64,000 nucleotides of DNA from Panorpa germanica (GCA_963678705.1 OY783212.1:3658001-3722000); one strand, 5' to 3'; numbered from the stretch's first letter, positions 1 through 17,405 are shown. The notes: generated by a model not told the origin, from the sequence alone. Numbers and translations: made by a program.

Positions 1-480
1 TTAAGAAGGTTATAATAGTCTTCTTTCGTTTAAAAAATTAATTGAAATTGATTATTTAAAAGTTTAAAATTCTGTGATTTTCATATTTTTTAAGAAGATT
101 ATACTCTTCTTTCGTTTAAAAAATTAATTGAAATTGATTATTTAAAAGTTCAAAATTCTGTGATTTTCATATTTTTTAAGAAGATTATAGTCTTCTTTCG
201 TTTAAAAAATTGATTAAAATTGATTATTTTAAAAGTTTAAAATTCTGTGATTTTCATCTTTTTTAAGAAGGTCTTTGTTTAAAAAATTGATTAAAATTGA
301 TTATTTTAAAAGTTTAAAATTCTGTGATTTTCATCTTTTTTAAGAAGGTTATAGTCTTCTTTCGTTTAAAAAATTAATTGAAATTAATTATTTTAAAAGT
401 TTAAAATTCTGTGATTTTCATCTTTTTTAAAAAGGTTATAGTCTTCTTTCGATTTAAAATTCTGGGAATTTCATCTATTT
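1..480. repeat. Minisatellite, ~87 bp period, five units plus a partial one
   Basis: Units begin with TTAAGAAG at about 1, 90, 176, 263 and 340, and a shorter degraded unit starts at 427. Most are 86-89 bp; the fourth is about 77 bp because it lacks the TATAGTCTTCTTTC stretch. Each unit has the same order of blocks: TTAAGAAGGTTATAGTC, TTCTTTCGTTTAAAAAATT, a GAAATTGATTATTT block, then AAAATTCTGTGATTTTCAT. The array probably continues to the left of the window, since position 1 starts exactly on a unit boundary. No coding potential. Confidence 0.92.
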
Positions 481-844
481 TTTCATCACGTACCCTTGTA
501 CTTTTTCTTTTTTTAAAAAAATGAGTTGATATTGATTATTTCAAATTTAAAATAAAAGATCAAGTTTATTAATGGTGCGAAAAAAATGAAAAGATTTTTG
601 TGAATTGTAGAATTTAAATTTTATTATCGTTAAGATAATATAAAAACATAAGTTTTATTTTGCTTCTCTTTTGTACTCCTTTGTTATTGAGAAAACGAGG
701 TTGTTTTACGTGAATTTTGAATTAAAATATACAAATAAACATAGATAATTAAACTTATTATGTTTTATGGATTTTATATTCCAGTTACCTACCAGTGTTA
801 CTTAGGTGGCCCAATGTCAGGGGGTAATGAAAGTAAATATTATA

Positions 845-915
845 AGTGTCATCTGTTGAACAAATAATGAACTAACTGTAAATATTGTTAATCTATTTAT
901 TAATAGATGGCACTA
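845..915. repeat. Small palindromic element D, copy 1
   Basis: The left arm AGTGTCATCTGTTGAA is an imperfect inverted match of the right arm TTAATAGATGGCACTA; about 40 bp lie between them. Similar arm pairs occur at 1280-1341 and 16554-16615. It may be a tiny non-autonomous transposon or the end of a larger family. Confidence 0.5.
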
Positions 916-1279
916 AAAAGTTTTAATTTTAATGTAAATTACAATTACAATTATATTGAATGAACCTTTTTTTAAATTAACTACACATTATTGCTTTTAC
1001 TACATCTATGAGAAACTTTCTGTGTCTGAATATGGACCTACGCACTTTTTATTTATCGTGGTTCTAATCCTTGCTATAAGATTAAATTTTTTTCTTTTGA
1101 AATGTATTGGCCATGATAAATTTTTACTTAAAATATACATACTCATATAGATGGAATAGATATAGATGGAAAATGTATTACATATAAACTAAAATACTTA
1201 TCCTTATACTTTTCTGGATTAGATATCTTTTCTAATTGTAATTGGAATTGCAATTCGTCTAGGCGCAATTAAATTGATA

Positions 1280-1341
1280 TGGCATCTGTTAAATGAATTC
1301 TTTACTATATATTTTAAGCCATTCTTAAATAGATGTCGCTA
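1280..1341. repeat. Small palindromic element D, copy 2
   Basis: The arms TGGCATCTGTTAA and TTAAATAGATGTCGCTA are imperfect inverted matches with about 32 bp between them. The sequence just outside the right arm (AGTAATTTTA) resembles that outside copy 3 (CTAATTTAAA), so the repeated unit may extend past the arms. Confidence 0.45.
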
Positions 1342-4174
1342 GTAATTTTAGATTTTCAATAAAAGTAAAATTTATTTTTTTAAAAAAATTTTATAGCGGC
1401 TTTTATTTGCTTTTGAAAAAAATATTAATCAACTCTGTAATAAATCCAGACTTAAACTTTGTCCAATCTAACAGCAAGAGCACTGTCACAAGAGGAATAA
1501 TCTTAATTTTGCGTTCAAGATATTCAAGTTAAAAGAAATTTAAGTACGTAAAATAAAAAACTTTTTTTGGCATCGCATTTTATTTATTAATCTAAAATGA
1601 CAATAACAATATTTGGTGTTTGAAGTTATTTTGTCTTTTTAAGTTTCGCCATTTTGTATATTCGTTAATTTAACAGACAATTCACAATGTAACCTTTTAA
1701 AAAGATCTATTTTTTGGAAATATATATGTACAAATTACAAAAAATCTATTTCACAGCTGTATAGGCAGTGTCGGAATTAAAAAAAATCTTATTTTTATAT
1801 ATTAGAGTATTGATAACAATTCTTATATTTTTATTTTAGTTTTCTTTTTACTATAAAATAAATATCAACCACAGGCAAATGACGACGCCGCCATATCAAT
1901 TAAATTAAATGAATTAGAATTAAACTGTTTTACATTATTCAGTTACCAAATTTATTTCATTACATATATTTCTTAATATCAAATATCTATTAAATAACGA
2001 ATTTAGTAATTCAAAAGGACGATTTGCGACAAATAATAAAATTATGGTATTAAATTGTCGACTACTATATTTTACCAACTTATTCATAAAAATAAATTAT
2101 TTTATTTCATTTTAAAATAATGTATTACATGAAATAAAGTTCAAAAACACATATAAATAAATTATAGTAAATAAAATCTTCCAAAACAAGTACAATATTT
2201 ACTAGTACATCATTAATATGTATTTTAAAATAATTTATTTGCAAATGATTCTATGCATTAAAACTCTCTTCACTTATAGATATGTTTTTAATGAAAGAAC
2301 GAACAACCTGGCTGTGGCATAAACAACAATTGCCACTTGTTTAAGAATATAATCATATCATCTTTGTCTATAATAAATACATGCTTTAATCAAATGACTT
2401 ATGGCAAAACATAAATAAATAGAAATCAATTTACGAAAACGGTTCACGATTATATTCCTTATGTTCCTAAAGATTTTGAGTTTATGGCGCAATATACATA
2501 TATAATAATTGTGTAGGTTCTTTAAATTATTTTTATCTCTTCTTCTGACTTTTCTTACATTGGAACAGACTGGAACCGAGACGCCGACTTTAAGTAAGAT
2601 GTAATCGAGGTGTTTCGCACATTACATGAGATGTAGCTTCTACTTTCATGTTTTTCAAAACATCACTGTACTAGAGGTAATAAAAGAGTATATTATGTCT
2701 ATCTGTATTATACATGTTTGAACCATACTCGACGACGTACAAAATACAGACTTATTCGTTACAGAGATGTATTCATAAACATATAAGTAGAAACTTCCGC
2801 TGATGATGATAACATGTATTTATGCTAAACAACTCCTATACAACCTACAGTCTATTCCAGTGTGAGGTGCGTCTCACTAAGAATAAAATTACAATATGAA
2901 AACATTTTCAACATGAATTCATACACACAGAAAACAGGACGTACTCGTATATGTATAACAAAATGCCTCTAAAAAATAATTTCTTCCCATTAAAACACAG
3001 TTATGGAGCATTAAGTCTATTATTTGTGTATCTAACGTATCTGCTACATAAATGTTTAGGTTGAGTTTACAGGATTATGTACTTCCAATTAAAAATAAAA
3101 ATCTGTTGCTTATATACTATTAAATATTTTAGCATTTATATCAGTTACTGATAAATGCACATTTCACAAAATTAGTACAAATATTTCTTAAAATTAGATA
3201 TCTGTTTTAATATTATTATTTTAATCAACCTGCATGAAAACTCATTTTTTATAATGGTATTTGTTATGGTAATTGGTTATATATGTTATATACGTAAATT
3301 ATCTAATGTCTAATTAGAGTCCATCGTGACATCTATGTAATAATTTATGTCCTCTTTATTTGATTCTTACATCCAGTCAAACAAATCATCTACTTCGGAT
3401 ACCATAAATGTACACACATCTAACAATAAAATTTACAATTGGATTTTTCTGTTATAAAAATTACAGAAAATAATTGAAACATAGCTAGTTAATAATTGAA
3501 GTAACATTTCACATTGCATTTATTATTATTTTTTAATATTTATGGTATCTCGAAAGCTAGTCAAATATCAACGGTCGAATAATAGTATGTGACTTAAGTT
3601 TAAAAAATGAAATAAATACATTTCATAGTCATATATCTACTTTGATTTTTGTTAAATATTAACATGATTATTACAGTTAATGTAATAACGTAAAATTAAA
3701 ATAATTACATTAATACGTACGGCAAGAGAAAGATTTTAGCGCAGTAAATAATTTTTTTTTACACGAATAAATAGAATAAATATTTTTAACATATAATATT
3801 AAATGTTTGACATTTTATCAGCTGGAAATATATTATTTAATAATGAATAGAAGTATAAAATTATTTTGTAGTTCATGTAATCGCAATCTTGATTTATTTA
3901 CAACATTCGAAAAGATCAATTTCATGAAAAACATTTGTAATATTAATGACTTAGGCTTTCTTTGAAAATATGTATAAATATTGAATTGAAATAGTTCTTT
4001 GAAAAATAGTAACAATTTACACAATTAATTAGATATTTACAAACATCAAACATTTATTTTTATTTATTTTGTTATTTTTATTAGCACCTATGTTTTATAT
4101 TTACAGTTGTATGTATGTATTGTAGTCAAAAATAAGTTATAACTGGTTTAGGCCGTTTAAACTGTCAATATAAT

Positions 4175-5278
4175 TTTATTGTGTATTTATTTCATTTTTA
4201 TAAATGCAAATAGATTTTTTAAATCAATTATATTATAGATTTATAATTCAAATTGGCTACAGCTCTATGATTCAACCTAGGCCTGAAAATAAAAATCAAT
4301 CATTTTAAGATTTAAACAAAAATAATTATTAGGAGCTTTATAAATAATGGTTAACAATTATCATTGTGTCCATGAAATTTAAAGAAAGAGTCAGTTATTT
4401 AGTAGTATCCTAATAATGAGACTTCCCTGAGAAAAATTAAAGTTGTGGTTCCAATACTAAAATCCGGTACAAATTAAATAGTTCATTTAAAAAATATATG
4501 ATTCAAAGTTCGTCCACTTGGTATGAGCTCCAAAGTAATCTAAATAAACTCGACTAGATTAGATAACCTAAAGCACTTTTAATAATAACTATTTTTCTTT
4601 ATGCTAAATATTGTCATTGTCTAAAATGTACTTAGAGCAGTAATTACACTGTTTATCATTCAGGACGAAACTTAATTGTAGTCTGTATAGAATTGCAACT
4701 TAATATAGTTTGCGAAAAGTAATTAATTAAAACTCTATAGTTCAATATCATTATTTTTAATTACTTGGTTTTAAGTCTACTCAAATGGAAAATGATTGAA
4801 GTTATATAGAATTCATATATAATAATTACATAAAATTAATTAATAGTAAGAATATTTAAGGCAACAAAAATCTGATCTTAATTTGTTACTATAAAATACA
4901 CATGCGATTTCTTTTAAATTTTCTGGCGATTTATACTACCAATGTTTTTGCAGGATTAGTATGCAATTATTATTAAAGATAAAGAATACTCAATGCCAAC
5001 CCAAGCAAACATTTTATAAAACTGGTAAAAAAAATCACTAACAATGGATATGCAAAAATGTTGACAAAAACATTGTCACCATAAGTCACTATATGCTATA
5101 TATAAACTAATATCTAGGACACCAAGTTCTACTAAGTAGCCATCAACTGATTTTACGAAATGTTGTCAATCCTTAAATTTCTATAATAAACTAACATCAA
5201 ATAAGAATATAACAAACATTCCATTGGACATTTCATTAAACTAAAAATAACATATGAATATAATAGCAAGCCAACTCA
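4175..5278 (-). other. Candidate 3' UTR of S6K with poly(A) signals
   Basis: Reading down the minus strand from the S6K stop codon, the first canonical AATAAA hexamers I find are a close pair at 4175-4180 and 4186-4191. That would give a 3' UTR of about 1.1 kb. The stretch has no coding potential. The end is inferred only from the hexamers; cleavage further left is possible. Confidence 0.45.
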
Positions 5279-9630
<4,352 letters not shown>

Positions 9631-11321
9631 ATTGATATAGTCGCAATCACATCAACTTAAAATGTTTACATTTGTCCTTTACAACCAAGTGACACACGCT
9701 TTTACTTTTATATTAATAACTGACACAGCGTTATAAATGAAGTTTATTATCTGATTTGTATAAATTTATTCTTTAGTTTATTCACTGAGATAATTCAACT
9801 TAGCACTATTTAATTTCACTATTTTTTGTAGAAATTTAGATGCTAAACAATATTTATGAAGAAGTGATCTCAAGATCTATGTGTGGGTAATGTAGATTGA
9901 TGTAGAACCGTGATTTTGTTGGAGATGGTGCAAAAGAGTAGAGTGCACTAAAATATTGTACAATTTTCATTCTTAGGTTGGCACTTTTTTACGTAATATT
10001 TATTAACTGTCTGGTATTAATGTTCTGCAAAGTATTGTAATTCGACATAGTGAAAGTCTAACCTGGTCTAACCTAGCCATAGATAAAGATTATTATTTAT
10101 ACTTAATTAACAATTTAATAAATTGTTTAATTAATTATATAATAAAGTGTTTTATTATTGTTTACAATTTTTATATGGCATGAAAATAAATTGAAACATT
10201 GAGACAGAATGAACAATATGACGAAACTATAATTCGTTTTATATTACTATATGAAACTATAATAGATTTATATTTATTTACTTATACTGTATTAACTGTG
10301 GCCTATTTCCGATACTAGACCTATAGCCGACGACATCTCACTAAGTGGACAGTTTTTATCTTTTGTTTTACAGTGTATTCACTAAGTTTATGACTAAAAC
10401 AATTAAACACCTTGAAATAAGAATTCAATCCAAGATATTATATATACTTAAAGTATAGCATTGGCCCAGGAATCGAATCCGCGTTAGCGCTTTCGGCTAC
10501 TGTTTCGTCCATATTTTACATTTCCTATTATTACTAACTATTTTAATATTACTCTGCCTCCCATACCATAGTATTTATTTATTTTCGATATAAATTAATA
10601 AATTTGAAAACAAATAATAATTTTTTTAAATCAATATTTGCACAAGCAAACACTTAATAAGAAAGGGGTTTGAGATATTTCGAAACTCCGATCAAATATA
10701 AGAAAATACAACATTTACGCGGTTTAATACATCAATAAGTTTAAAAAAGAATTAAGTAATTCATTTCTATTTATTTAATAAATTTTAATGTTTACCTGTA
10801 CTAAATGGCAAATGACTAAAAATATTTGGTTTGTAAGAACTTTTTTTTGCTCTTCCAATTGTCCTGTAGTGATATATGAGTTCAATGCTATAATATTTTT
10901 GGTATGAATAATAGGAGAATAGGGAAAGAGACCTTTTTTAAAATAAAATAAATTGTAAATTAAAATATTTACAGTCAATTTATTAATTGGTAACTTGAAT
11001 TCTATAAAATTGAATGAATAGATCAGTAGACATATTGGAGGGTAATTTATTATCCAAAATACGAAATTAAAATATTTTTTATATTATAAGACTTATTTAT
11101 TAACTGTTTCTAACTTCAATATATACCCATAGTTAAATAAAGTAGAAATGTCAAATACTAATGAATACAAAATACAAATATCTACGTTTATATATGTTAA
11201 TCTGTTTTTGTATAATTTGTGTATAATAAAGAGCAATTTATTTTTTTTAAAATATTATTATATTTAGTTTGTAATTTATGCATAGCCTATTAATTATGAT
11301 ATATTAACATGTCATAAAGCT
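9631..11321. promoter_or_regulatory. Divergent intergenic region between S6K and the C6orf120-like gene
   Basis: The two start codons point away from each other, about 1.7 kb apart, so the 5' UTRs and promoters of both genes must lie here. I see no convincing TATA box or other core promoter motif. Upstream of S6K, 9631-9960 is a little less AT-rich than the rest and is the likeliest place for its 5' UTR. A tRNA-like patch at about 10450-10515 is listed separately. Confidence 0.55.
10450..10515 (-). repeat. tRNA-like sequence, possible SINE remnant
   Basis: On the minus strand this reads CAGTAGCCGAAAGCGC, then a pol III B-box-like GGATTCGATTCC (10468-10481), then TGGGCCA. It does not fold convincingly as a whole tRNA and has no matching acceptor half. 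It resembles the head of the SINE family found at 19.7, 60.0 and 61.1 kb, but its tail differs. Confidence 0.3.
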
Positions 11322-12302
11322 ATGGAAGGAAGGAACATTAAGTTATTTGTAAGTACCAAAAGATTGAGGTTAGGTGAAACTATTCCTTTAAAAATTATTC
11401 CTTTTTTGTATCAGATTGTAATGTGCCTAACTGTTCTTGGAACCGAAATACTTTTCGATTCTGATACTCCTGATGACCTTTTTCCAAATACTGATAATTT
11501 GTTAAATTCTGTTACAAGTACAATTGGATTTGGGAATTTTTCATATTGGAAGTTATATTATGATGGTAATGTTCTTGTAAGATTGACGTCTTTGTAAGTA
11601 GTATATGTATAGCCATGTTAAATTTTTTAGAAGTCTATTAACTTGACGTGATAACATATCTCTTTATCTTAGGACTGGGGATTCAGATTTATACATATCA
11701 GAGAGTGAATTAAAACCTAGTTTTGAACCTGAAAAATATACTTTAAAATCAGCAACTTGTGGAGTTGATGAAATAAATATTACGGAGATGTGAGTTAATT
11801 GCATAAGAGTTTCTTTATTAACCGGGTTGTAAGGTTTAGTGCTATGAAATTATAAAAAATTTGAATGGATTGTATCGGAGCCTCGGATACCCATTCATGT
11901 TTTAATTTTCTAATATAATATCGGAAATAGGTCGGCGAGTAGGAGCATTATAATAATTGTTGTTATTAAGTTGCAAAATCTATTTTTATGATCATTTTGT
12001 AGTTTGCAACGTCCAATTAGTATTGGTGTTTACGGCCACTCCGTACACAGTAACAAATATCTTTTGGAAATAATACGTTTACCAGATTTGAGTAAAATAG
12101 AAGGTAAGTTCTAACTATATTTAATAATAATGATGTGGTAATATCATTAAATTATTATTATATTGTTACAGTCATTGAGGAGGAACTTGATTTCGATTAT
12201 AATTCTGAATATTCTACTATTTTTAAACTGCTCATACATTGCATGTGTAGTACAAGTTTTTTAACAGGATTTCTGCTGGAACTAGTATCCATATTAATAT
12301 AA
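11322..12302 (+). CDS. UPF0669 / C6orf120-like protein, 206 aa, 4 exons
   Basis: Resembles human C6orf120 (UPF0669), a small secretory-pathway protein whose molecular role is not established. Exons: 11322-11593, 11673-11789, 12003-12103, 12172-12302; introns of 79, 213 and 68 bp with GT-AG ends. The family core is clear: IGFGNFSYWKLYYDG at about 68-82, LTGDSDLYIS at about 91-100, then TCGVDE and QRPISIGVYGHSVHS. A hydrophobic stretch at about 22-40 fits a signal peptide or anchor, though it starts later than usual for a signal peptide. The last ~28 residues are hydrophobic and match the hydrophobic end of the human protein. The chosen ATG has G at -3 and +4. The stop codon is 9 nt upstream of, and in frame with, the XPF start in the same exon. 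Confidence 0.9.
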
Positions 12303-12436
12303 TTTACAATCATGTCTGAAGAAATAGAAGCCGAGGTCCCACATTTTGAAGAAAATAAATCAGTTTCTATGTTGGAGTTTGAAAAGCAGATATTTTTAGA
12401 TATTTTAAATACCGATGGATTAGTTGTATGCGCCAA
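12172..12436 (+). other. Shared exon joining the C6orf120-like stop and the XPF start
   Basis: One uninterrupted exon runs from the acceptor at 12171 to the donor at 12437. It contains the last 131 nt of the C6orf120-like frame, its TAA (12300-12302), a 9-nt spacer, and the first 125 nt of XPF from the ATG at 12312. The two frames are the same. Since the acceptor and donor each fit only one neighbouring frame, a transcript spliced at both ends is dicistronic. Confidence 0.85.
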
Positions 12437-15400
12437 GTAAGAATAATTGCTAAATATCTGGATTAACTCGCGATACGTATTGCTGATTTTTAATAAAATT
12501 TGTTTTCAGGGGCATAAGTTATAATACAGTCGTGCTTAACTTATTGAAAGTTTTTTGTGATTCTGGAAATTTAATTATTGTTGTAAATTGTGCAGATTAT
12601 GAAGAGAAATTTTTTATTGATGCCTTAAATTCGGAGCATGTTTATGTCGCTGCGACAACAGCTAGTGAGAGGTGAAACATTTTAAATTAAAAATGGATAC
12701 ATATATATTAAAAATTATTTGTATGCTATATAAATTCTGCTAATAAATACTTTTAGGGAAAAAGTATATTTACAGGGAGGAATTCAATTTATATCTACAA
12801 GAATTTTAGTTGTTGATTTATTAAAGAAAAGAGTTCCGATTGAACACATCACAGGCGTTATTGTTCTGCGAGCGCACTCTGTAATTGAATCTTGTCAAGA
12901 AGCTTTCGCGTTAAGACTTTATCGACAGTACAATAAGGTATTATTATCTACAAAAAGACATTTAATTTGAAGACAATATATATTTAACAATTTATTTTAG
13001 ACCGGATTTGTCAAAGCATTTTCTAATAGTGCTGAATCCTTTACTTACGGATATGGACATGTGGAGAAAGTAATGCGGTCGATATTTGTAAAAGAGTTAT
13101 ATCTTTGGCCACGTTTTCATGTCACAGTAATAAATAATTTAAAGGCTTACGAACCTTCTGTTATGGAATTGCAAATTCCTATGACAAGTACAATGGTGGC
13201 GATACAAACTTGCATTTTGGATTTAATGAATTTTACATGTAAGGAACTGAAACGGCTGAATAGACATTTAGATTTACAGGTGTGGATTAAACATTTCAAT
13301 ATGATCTTGATATTAATAATAGACAAAAATGATTTACTAAAATGAATATCATGGATTTATAGGAAATTACAGTTGAAAATTGTGTCACAAAAAAGTTTCA
13401 TAAAATTTTGCAACACCAATTAGATTGTATATGGCATCAGTTAAGTAGTACTACAAAGCAACTGGTGCAGGATCTTAAAGTATTGCGAGGTCTTATGATG
13501 TAAGAAAGAAAAACAGGGTTTGCTTTGTTAAAAACTTTCATGGTGTTTCTAAGAATATTATTATTTTAGATGGATGTTGTATAACGATTCCGTCAGCTTA
13601 TATGCAAGGATGAAGCAATATCGAACTATGGAATATGCTATGTCTAATGCTGGTTGGATTCTCTTAGATACAGCAGAACAAATGTTCAAAGTAACAAAAG
13701 ATCGAGTTTTTAATAAAGATGGAGGTTCGAAAACACGTTATTAATTTAATGGTGTTAATGTTAAAATTCTAAAATTAAAAAAATATTATTTTATATAACA
13801 GAATTTGATCCTGAAAAATCGCCTAAATGGAGTGCTTTATTAGAAATTTTAAATGTAGAAATTCCTGCTGATCAAAAAGAAAATGAACAGTCCTCAAGAG
13901 ATGCTGTAAGAGTTTTAATTTTATGCAATGATTCTAGAACATGTCATCAATTAAACCAATATCTTACATTGGGTCCAGAACGGTATTTATTTTATACTGC
14001 TCTGCTAAATGAGGTTCCAGTTACAACTATTTCTAAAAATTATAAATCGTTTGATTTAAAATCTATTTCAAATGAGATTATTAAAAATAAAATTGATAAA
14101 AGTAATAAGACGGAAGAAAAAGATATGAATAAAAGTGTTGAGAATGTGTTTAAAAAGCCAAAATCTACAGTAGGTAAACGCTTTTTAAAAGATAAATTAT
14201 CAAAACCTGAAGAGAAGAAGGAAGGTGGTGAAACTCATTTGGATTTAAGTGAAATATTAAACAATGATGTAGATTTAGAAGAAGATTTCAATAAAACTAG
14301 CTACATTTTAACATTAACTCAGAAACACGATGTATCTGGAAGTGAAGACGAACAATTTAATTTCTCAGATATGAATGAAACACAATATGAATGCTTTCCA
14401 GAAGTAATTATTAAATTATTATGAATAAATTAACGAATTTCCTAATGATAAATATCACTAATCAAAATACCTTTTGTTAATGTTATAGATGGAAAATTTA
14501 GATATGGCTAAAATAACTACAGAAAAACCAATTGTTTGTATACAAACTTTTAAAAATGAAAATGGTGTTTTGTTCTTAGAAAAAACTCTAAAAGAATTTA
14601 ATCCCAATTATATAGTTATGTATCATTCAAATGTAACTGCCATTAGGCAAATTGAGGTAGGTCAGATTTAATAATAAATAATATTCTCTATTAAATATTA
14701 GTTACAGCCTTTATTGTTTTTTATTTAGACTTACGAAGCTAGATTGCGACGAACTAGTTCGAAGCGAGTAAAAGTGTTTTTCTTACTTCATGCACAAACT
14801 GTTGAAGAACAATCATATCTAACAAATTTGCGAAGAGAAAAAGAAGCATTTGAACTACTTATAGAAACAAAAAGTGTATGTTAACTGTAGTATATGTATT
14901 GAAACATTTTCAATAGATGCTTTTACAAATATGTCAAATATTGATTACAGTCGATGGTCGTACCTGAATATCAAGATGGAAAATCAGATGATTGTTTAGC
15001 CATACAGAGACAGCTGAAACAAACTCCTGAAAAAAATACTCGTAAAGCTGGTAAGTGTTTTAAATAGAGTTATTTACATTTCAAGTTATAACACGTCTTT
15101 TATACAGGAGGACAGGAGTCAACAGAAAACATTGCAGTGGCCCCAAAAATTATTGTTGATATGCGCGAGTTCCGTTCTGATCTACCATCATTAATTCATA
15201 AAAGAGGAATAGAAGTAGATCCGGTTACAATTGTTGTAAGTACAATAGTTTTAAGATCATAAAACAAAATTATTGCTTCCTAATATAATATACATCTTTT
15301 TTATTTTATAGGTTGGTGATTATATTTTAACTCCAGATATATGCATAGAACGTAAGTCTATATCTGATTTAATCGGGTCCTTAAACTCCGGCCGACTATA

Positions 15401-16269
15401 TAATCAATGTGTGCAAATGAGCCGATACTATTCTAAGCCAATGTTACTTATTGAATTTGACCAAAATAGACCATTTCACTTACAGGTATTGTAGAATACA
15501 AATAAGATTAATTGTAAACGTTTGTATATAACATGGGCAATGTATTTTAGGGTCACTATATGGTATCAAATGAAGGCTCAAACGTAGATATAACACAGAA
15601 ATTACAATTATTAACATTACATTTTCCAAAGTTACGAATTGTCTGGTCGCCTAGTCCATATGCAACTGCACAATTATTTGAAGAACTAAAGGTTAGTTCT
15701 TAAATTATGTTTTAAGTTAGTTCACTAGTAAAACCACTTCTACAGAATTTGATAAAATTTAAATATGATGTTAATATAAATAAAGTGCGCATATTAAAAA
15801 TGCAGTGTTTTGAAAAATCCAAAATTTTAAAGATATATTTTATATATGCACTTTACAGCAAGGAAAAGAGGAGCCTAATTCATTGCAAGCAGCTGCAGCA
15901 GGCACGGACAGTGATACTCCTGACATGGACTATATCACCGATAGATATAATACTTCAATTCATGATTTTCTTATGAAGTTACCTGGTGTTACTTCAAAAA
16001 ATATTGGTAGTATTATGGCAAAAGGTCAAAATCTTAATCACCTTTTGACAATGAAACAGGTATGATTTTGATATATGTTTCTTCTATATTATGTAACTTG
16101 TTATTAATAAATACATTTATTACAGAATGAACTCAAAGATATATTAGGAAATGCAAATGATGCCAAACTATTTTGGGATATTGTTCACGTTGCTCATAAA
16201 CCCGTCTTAGATGATAAAAATGCTCCAAAAGGAAAGTTTAATAAGGCCTATCGAGGAAGAAGGAAGTGA
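12312..16269 (+). CDS. XPF: DNA repair endonuclease XPF/ERCC4 (mei-9 orthologue), 947 aa, 15 exons
   Basis: Catalytic subunit of the XPF-ERCC1 structure-specific endonuclease, which cuts 5' of lesions in nucleotide excision repair and acts in crosslink repair and recombination. Exons: 12312-12436, 12510-12671, 12757-12937, 13001-13279, 13363-13499, 13570-13724, 13802-14403, 14489-14656, 14729-14875, 14951-15050, 15108-15235, 15312-15485, 15551-15691, 15859-16059, 16126-16269. All introns are GT-AG, most 57-85 bp, and the frame is open. The N-terminal half is the degenerate SF2 helicase-like domain ([10 protein letters not shown] where a Walker A would be, as in other XPFs; [28 protein letters not shown]). 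A charged linker falls at about 480-545. The nuclease has DMREFRS (D703, E706), GDY (D731) and the signature ERKSISD (741-747). A C-terminal tandem HhH region at about 866-930 should bind ERCC1. Human XPF is 916 aa. The ATG has A at -3. Confidence 0.97.
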
Positions 16270-16293
16270 ATTATTGTAAAAGAATTGCTTTGT

Positions 16294-16299
16294 AATAAA
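16294..16299 (+). terminator. Poly(A) signal of XPF
   Basis: A canonical AATAAA lies 25 nt after the XPF stop codon, followed by AT-rich sequence with TG-containing stretches. It is the first hexamer downstream, so it implies a very short 3' UTR. Confidence 0.6.
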
Positions 16300-17405
16300 A
16301 TTTGTAAATGAGTTTGTTAAATTTATGTAAATAACTTTTTTGTTGATTAAAAAATGAATTGATAATATAATGATTCTAATTTTCATAATGTTATAAGACA
16401 TAATATTATTATTTACTATGTGAAAATGTTAAATTTTTCAGTTACATGATTTATGAACTATTTTTGTAAGAGAAATTATCAAAAATTTAAGCCAAGTGTA
16501 TTAGTAATAGTATGCGATTAGGCGTGGTTTGATCACTAGCTATGTGGTGATGTGGTGCCATCTATTAACCAATAGAATACCGTTTTCTTATAACCTCTCG
16601 TGATAGATGTCGCTACTAATTTAAATGTAGCTAATTATTTTAAAGAGTAAATTGGTATTTTTGCTAAAATTAAAGGAATAAATATTATTTACATGTTATT
16701 AGTTATATGGATAACTACATACACAAGAGTTGAACTGAATTATTAATATAATGAAAGGGCGAAGGGACAAGTACCCGAGTCTCACTCGTGGTACATATGT
16801 CACTTCTTGTTGTTTACCTTTAGTTAATTTCTTTTTATATTAAATACGTCACGTTCTGAATAAATTAGAACAGTTTGAAGTAAAGTATTATATATACGAG
16901 TATATAAAAGGATGCATTATAGTAACCACTCGTATTTTGGTGCAACAAGTCGCCGTAGCTTCGTAGCACTTGTTGGTTGTCACTTCGTAGTACAAAGCGA
17001 GTGTCCGGGTGACTGTTTATACCTCTACTGCCTGTAGCAGTAACTTAGTTATTTATGAGAATTATTTGGTTTGGAGTATTACCTAATGGAAGGCTTTTCA
17101 AGTTTCTTTTATGGAATTATTTAAGCTTTGCTTTACCAGTAAAAGTAATTCAAAATCAATATAATACTTATGGAATATTAAAGAATATTTCATTGTAGAC
17201 AGTGATTTAGAAAATTTCATGCAAAAACTGTACAGCCTGCTTCGCAATTGATTTCGCGTGGGAGCTAAAAGAAGTGTGCACTTTTAGATAGAGTAGTAGG
17301 CAATTGTGACTAAATGCAATTGATTTTGCTAAAAAAAAGGTCCAAGGCAATTTTATATAATACTTCATATGATACACAACCCAGCTGTTTGTGTAAACGA
17401 TGTAT
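16300..17405. other. Intergenic DNA downstream of XPF
   Basis: No gene is recognisable. It holds palindromic element D copy 3 (16554-16615) and an 8-bp perfect hairpin, CAACAAGT (16943-16950) with ACTTGTTG (16968-16975), enclosing a CpG-containing 17-nt loop. Confidence 0.6.
16554..16615. repeat. Small palindromic element D, copy 3
   Basis: The arms GGTGCCATCTATTAA and GATAGATGTCGCTA are imperfect inverted matches, with about 33 bp between. They correspond to the arms of the copies at 845 and 1280. Confidence 0.45.

Larger units (their letters stand above)
481..4174. other. AT-rich intergenic DNA
   Basis: I see no supportable gene here; the few open frames of about 60 codons are AT-rich and unlike any protein I know. 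Two small palindromic elements (845-915 and 1280-1341) are listed separately. The right part, towards 4,175, may include the distal 3' end of the minus-strand S6K transcript. Confidence 0.6.

Noticed and set aside
1-480. Regular repeats that could suggest a CRISPR array
   Set aside because: The whole unit repeats with no unique spacers, and the genome is eukaryotic; it is a minisatellite.
10450-10515. A functional tRNA gene on the minus strand
   Set aside because: There is a B-box-like stretch, but no complementary acceptor arm and no clear D arm or anticodon arm.
13969-14424. XPF exon 7 continuing to the TGA at 14424 as a truncated protein
   Set aside because: A GTAATT donor at 14404 and an acceptor at 14488 keep the frame open and restore the conserved XPF sequence; the stop is intronic.
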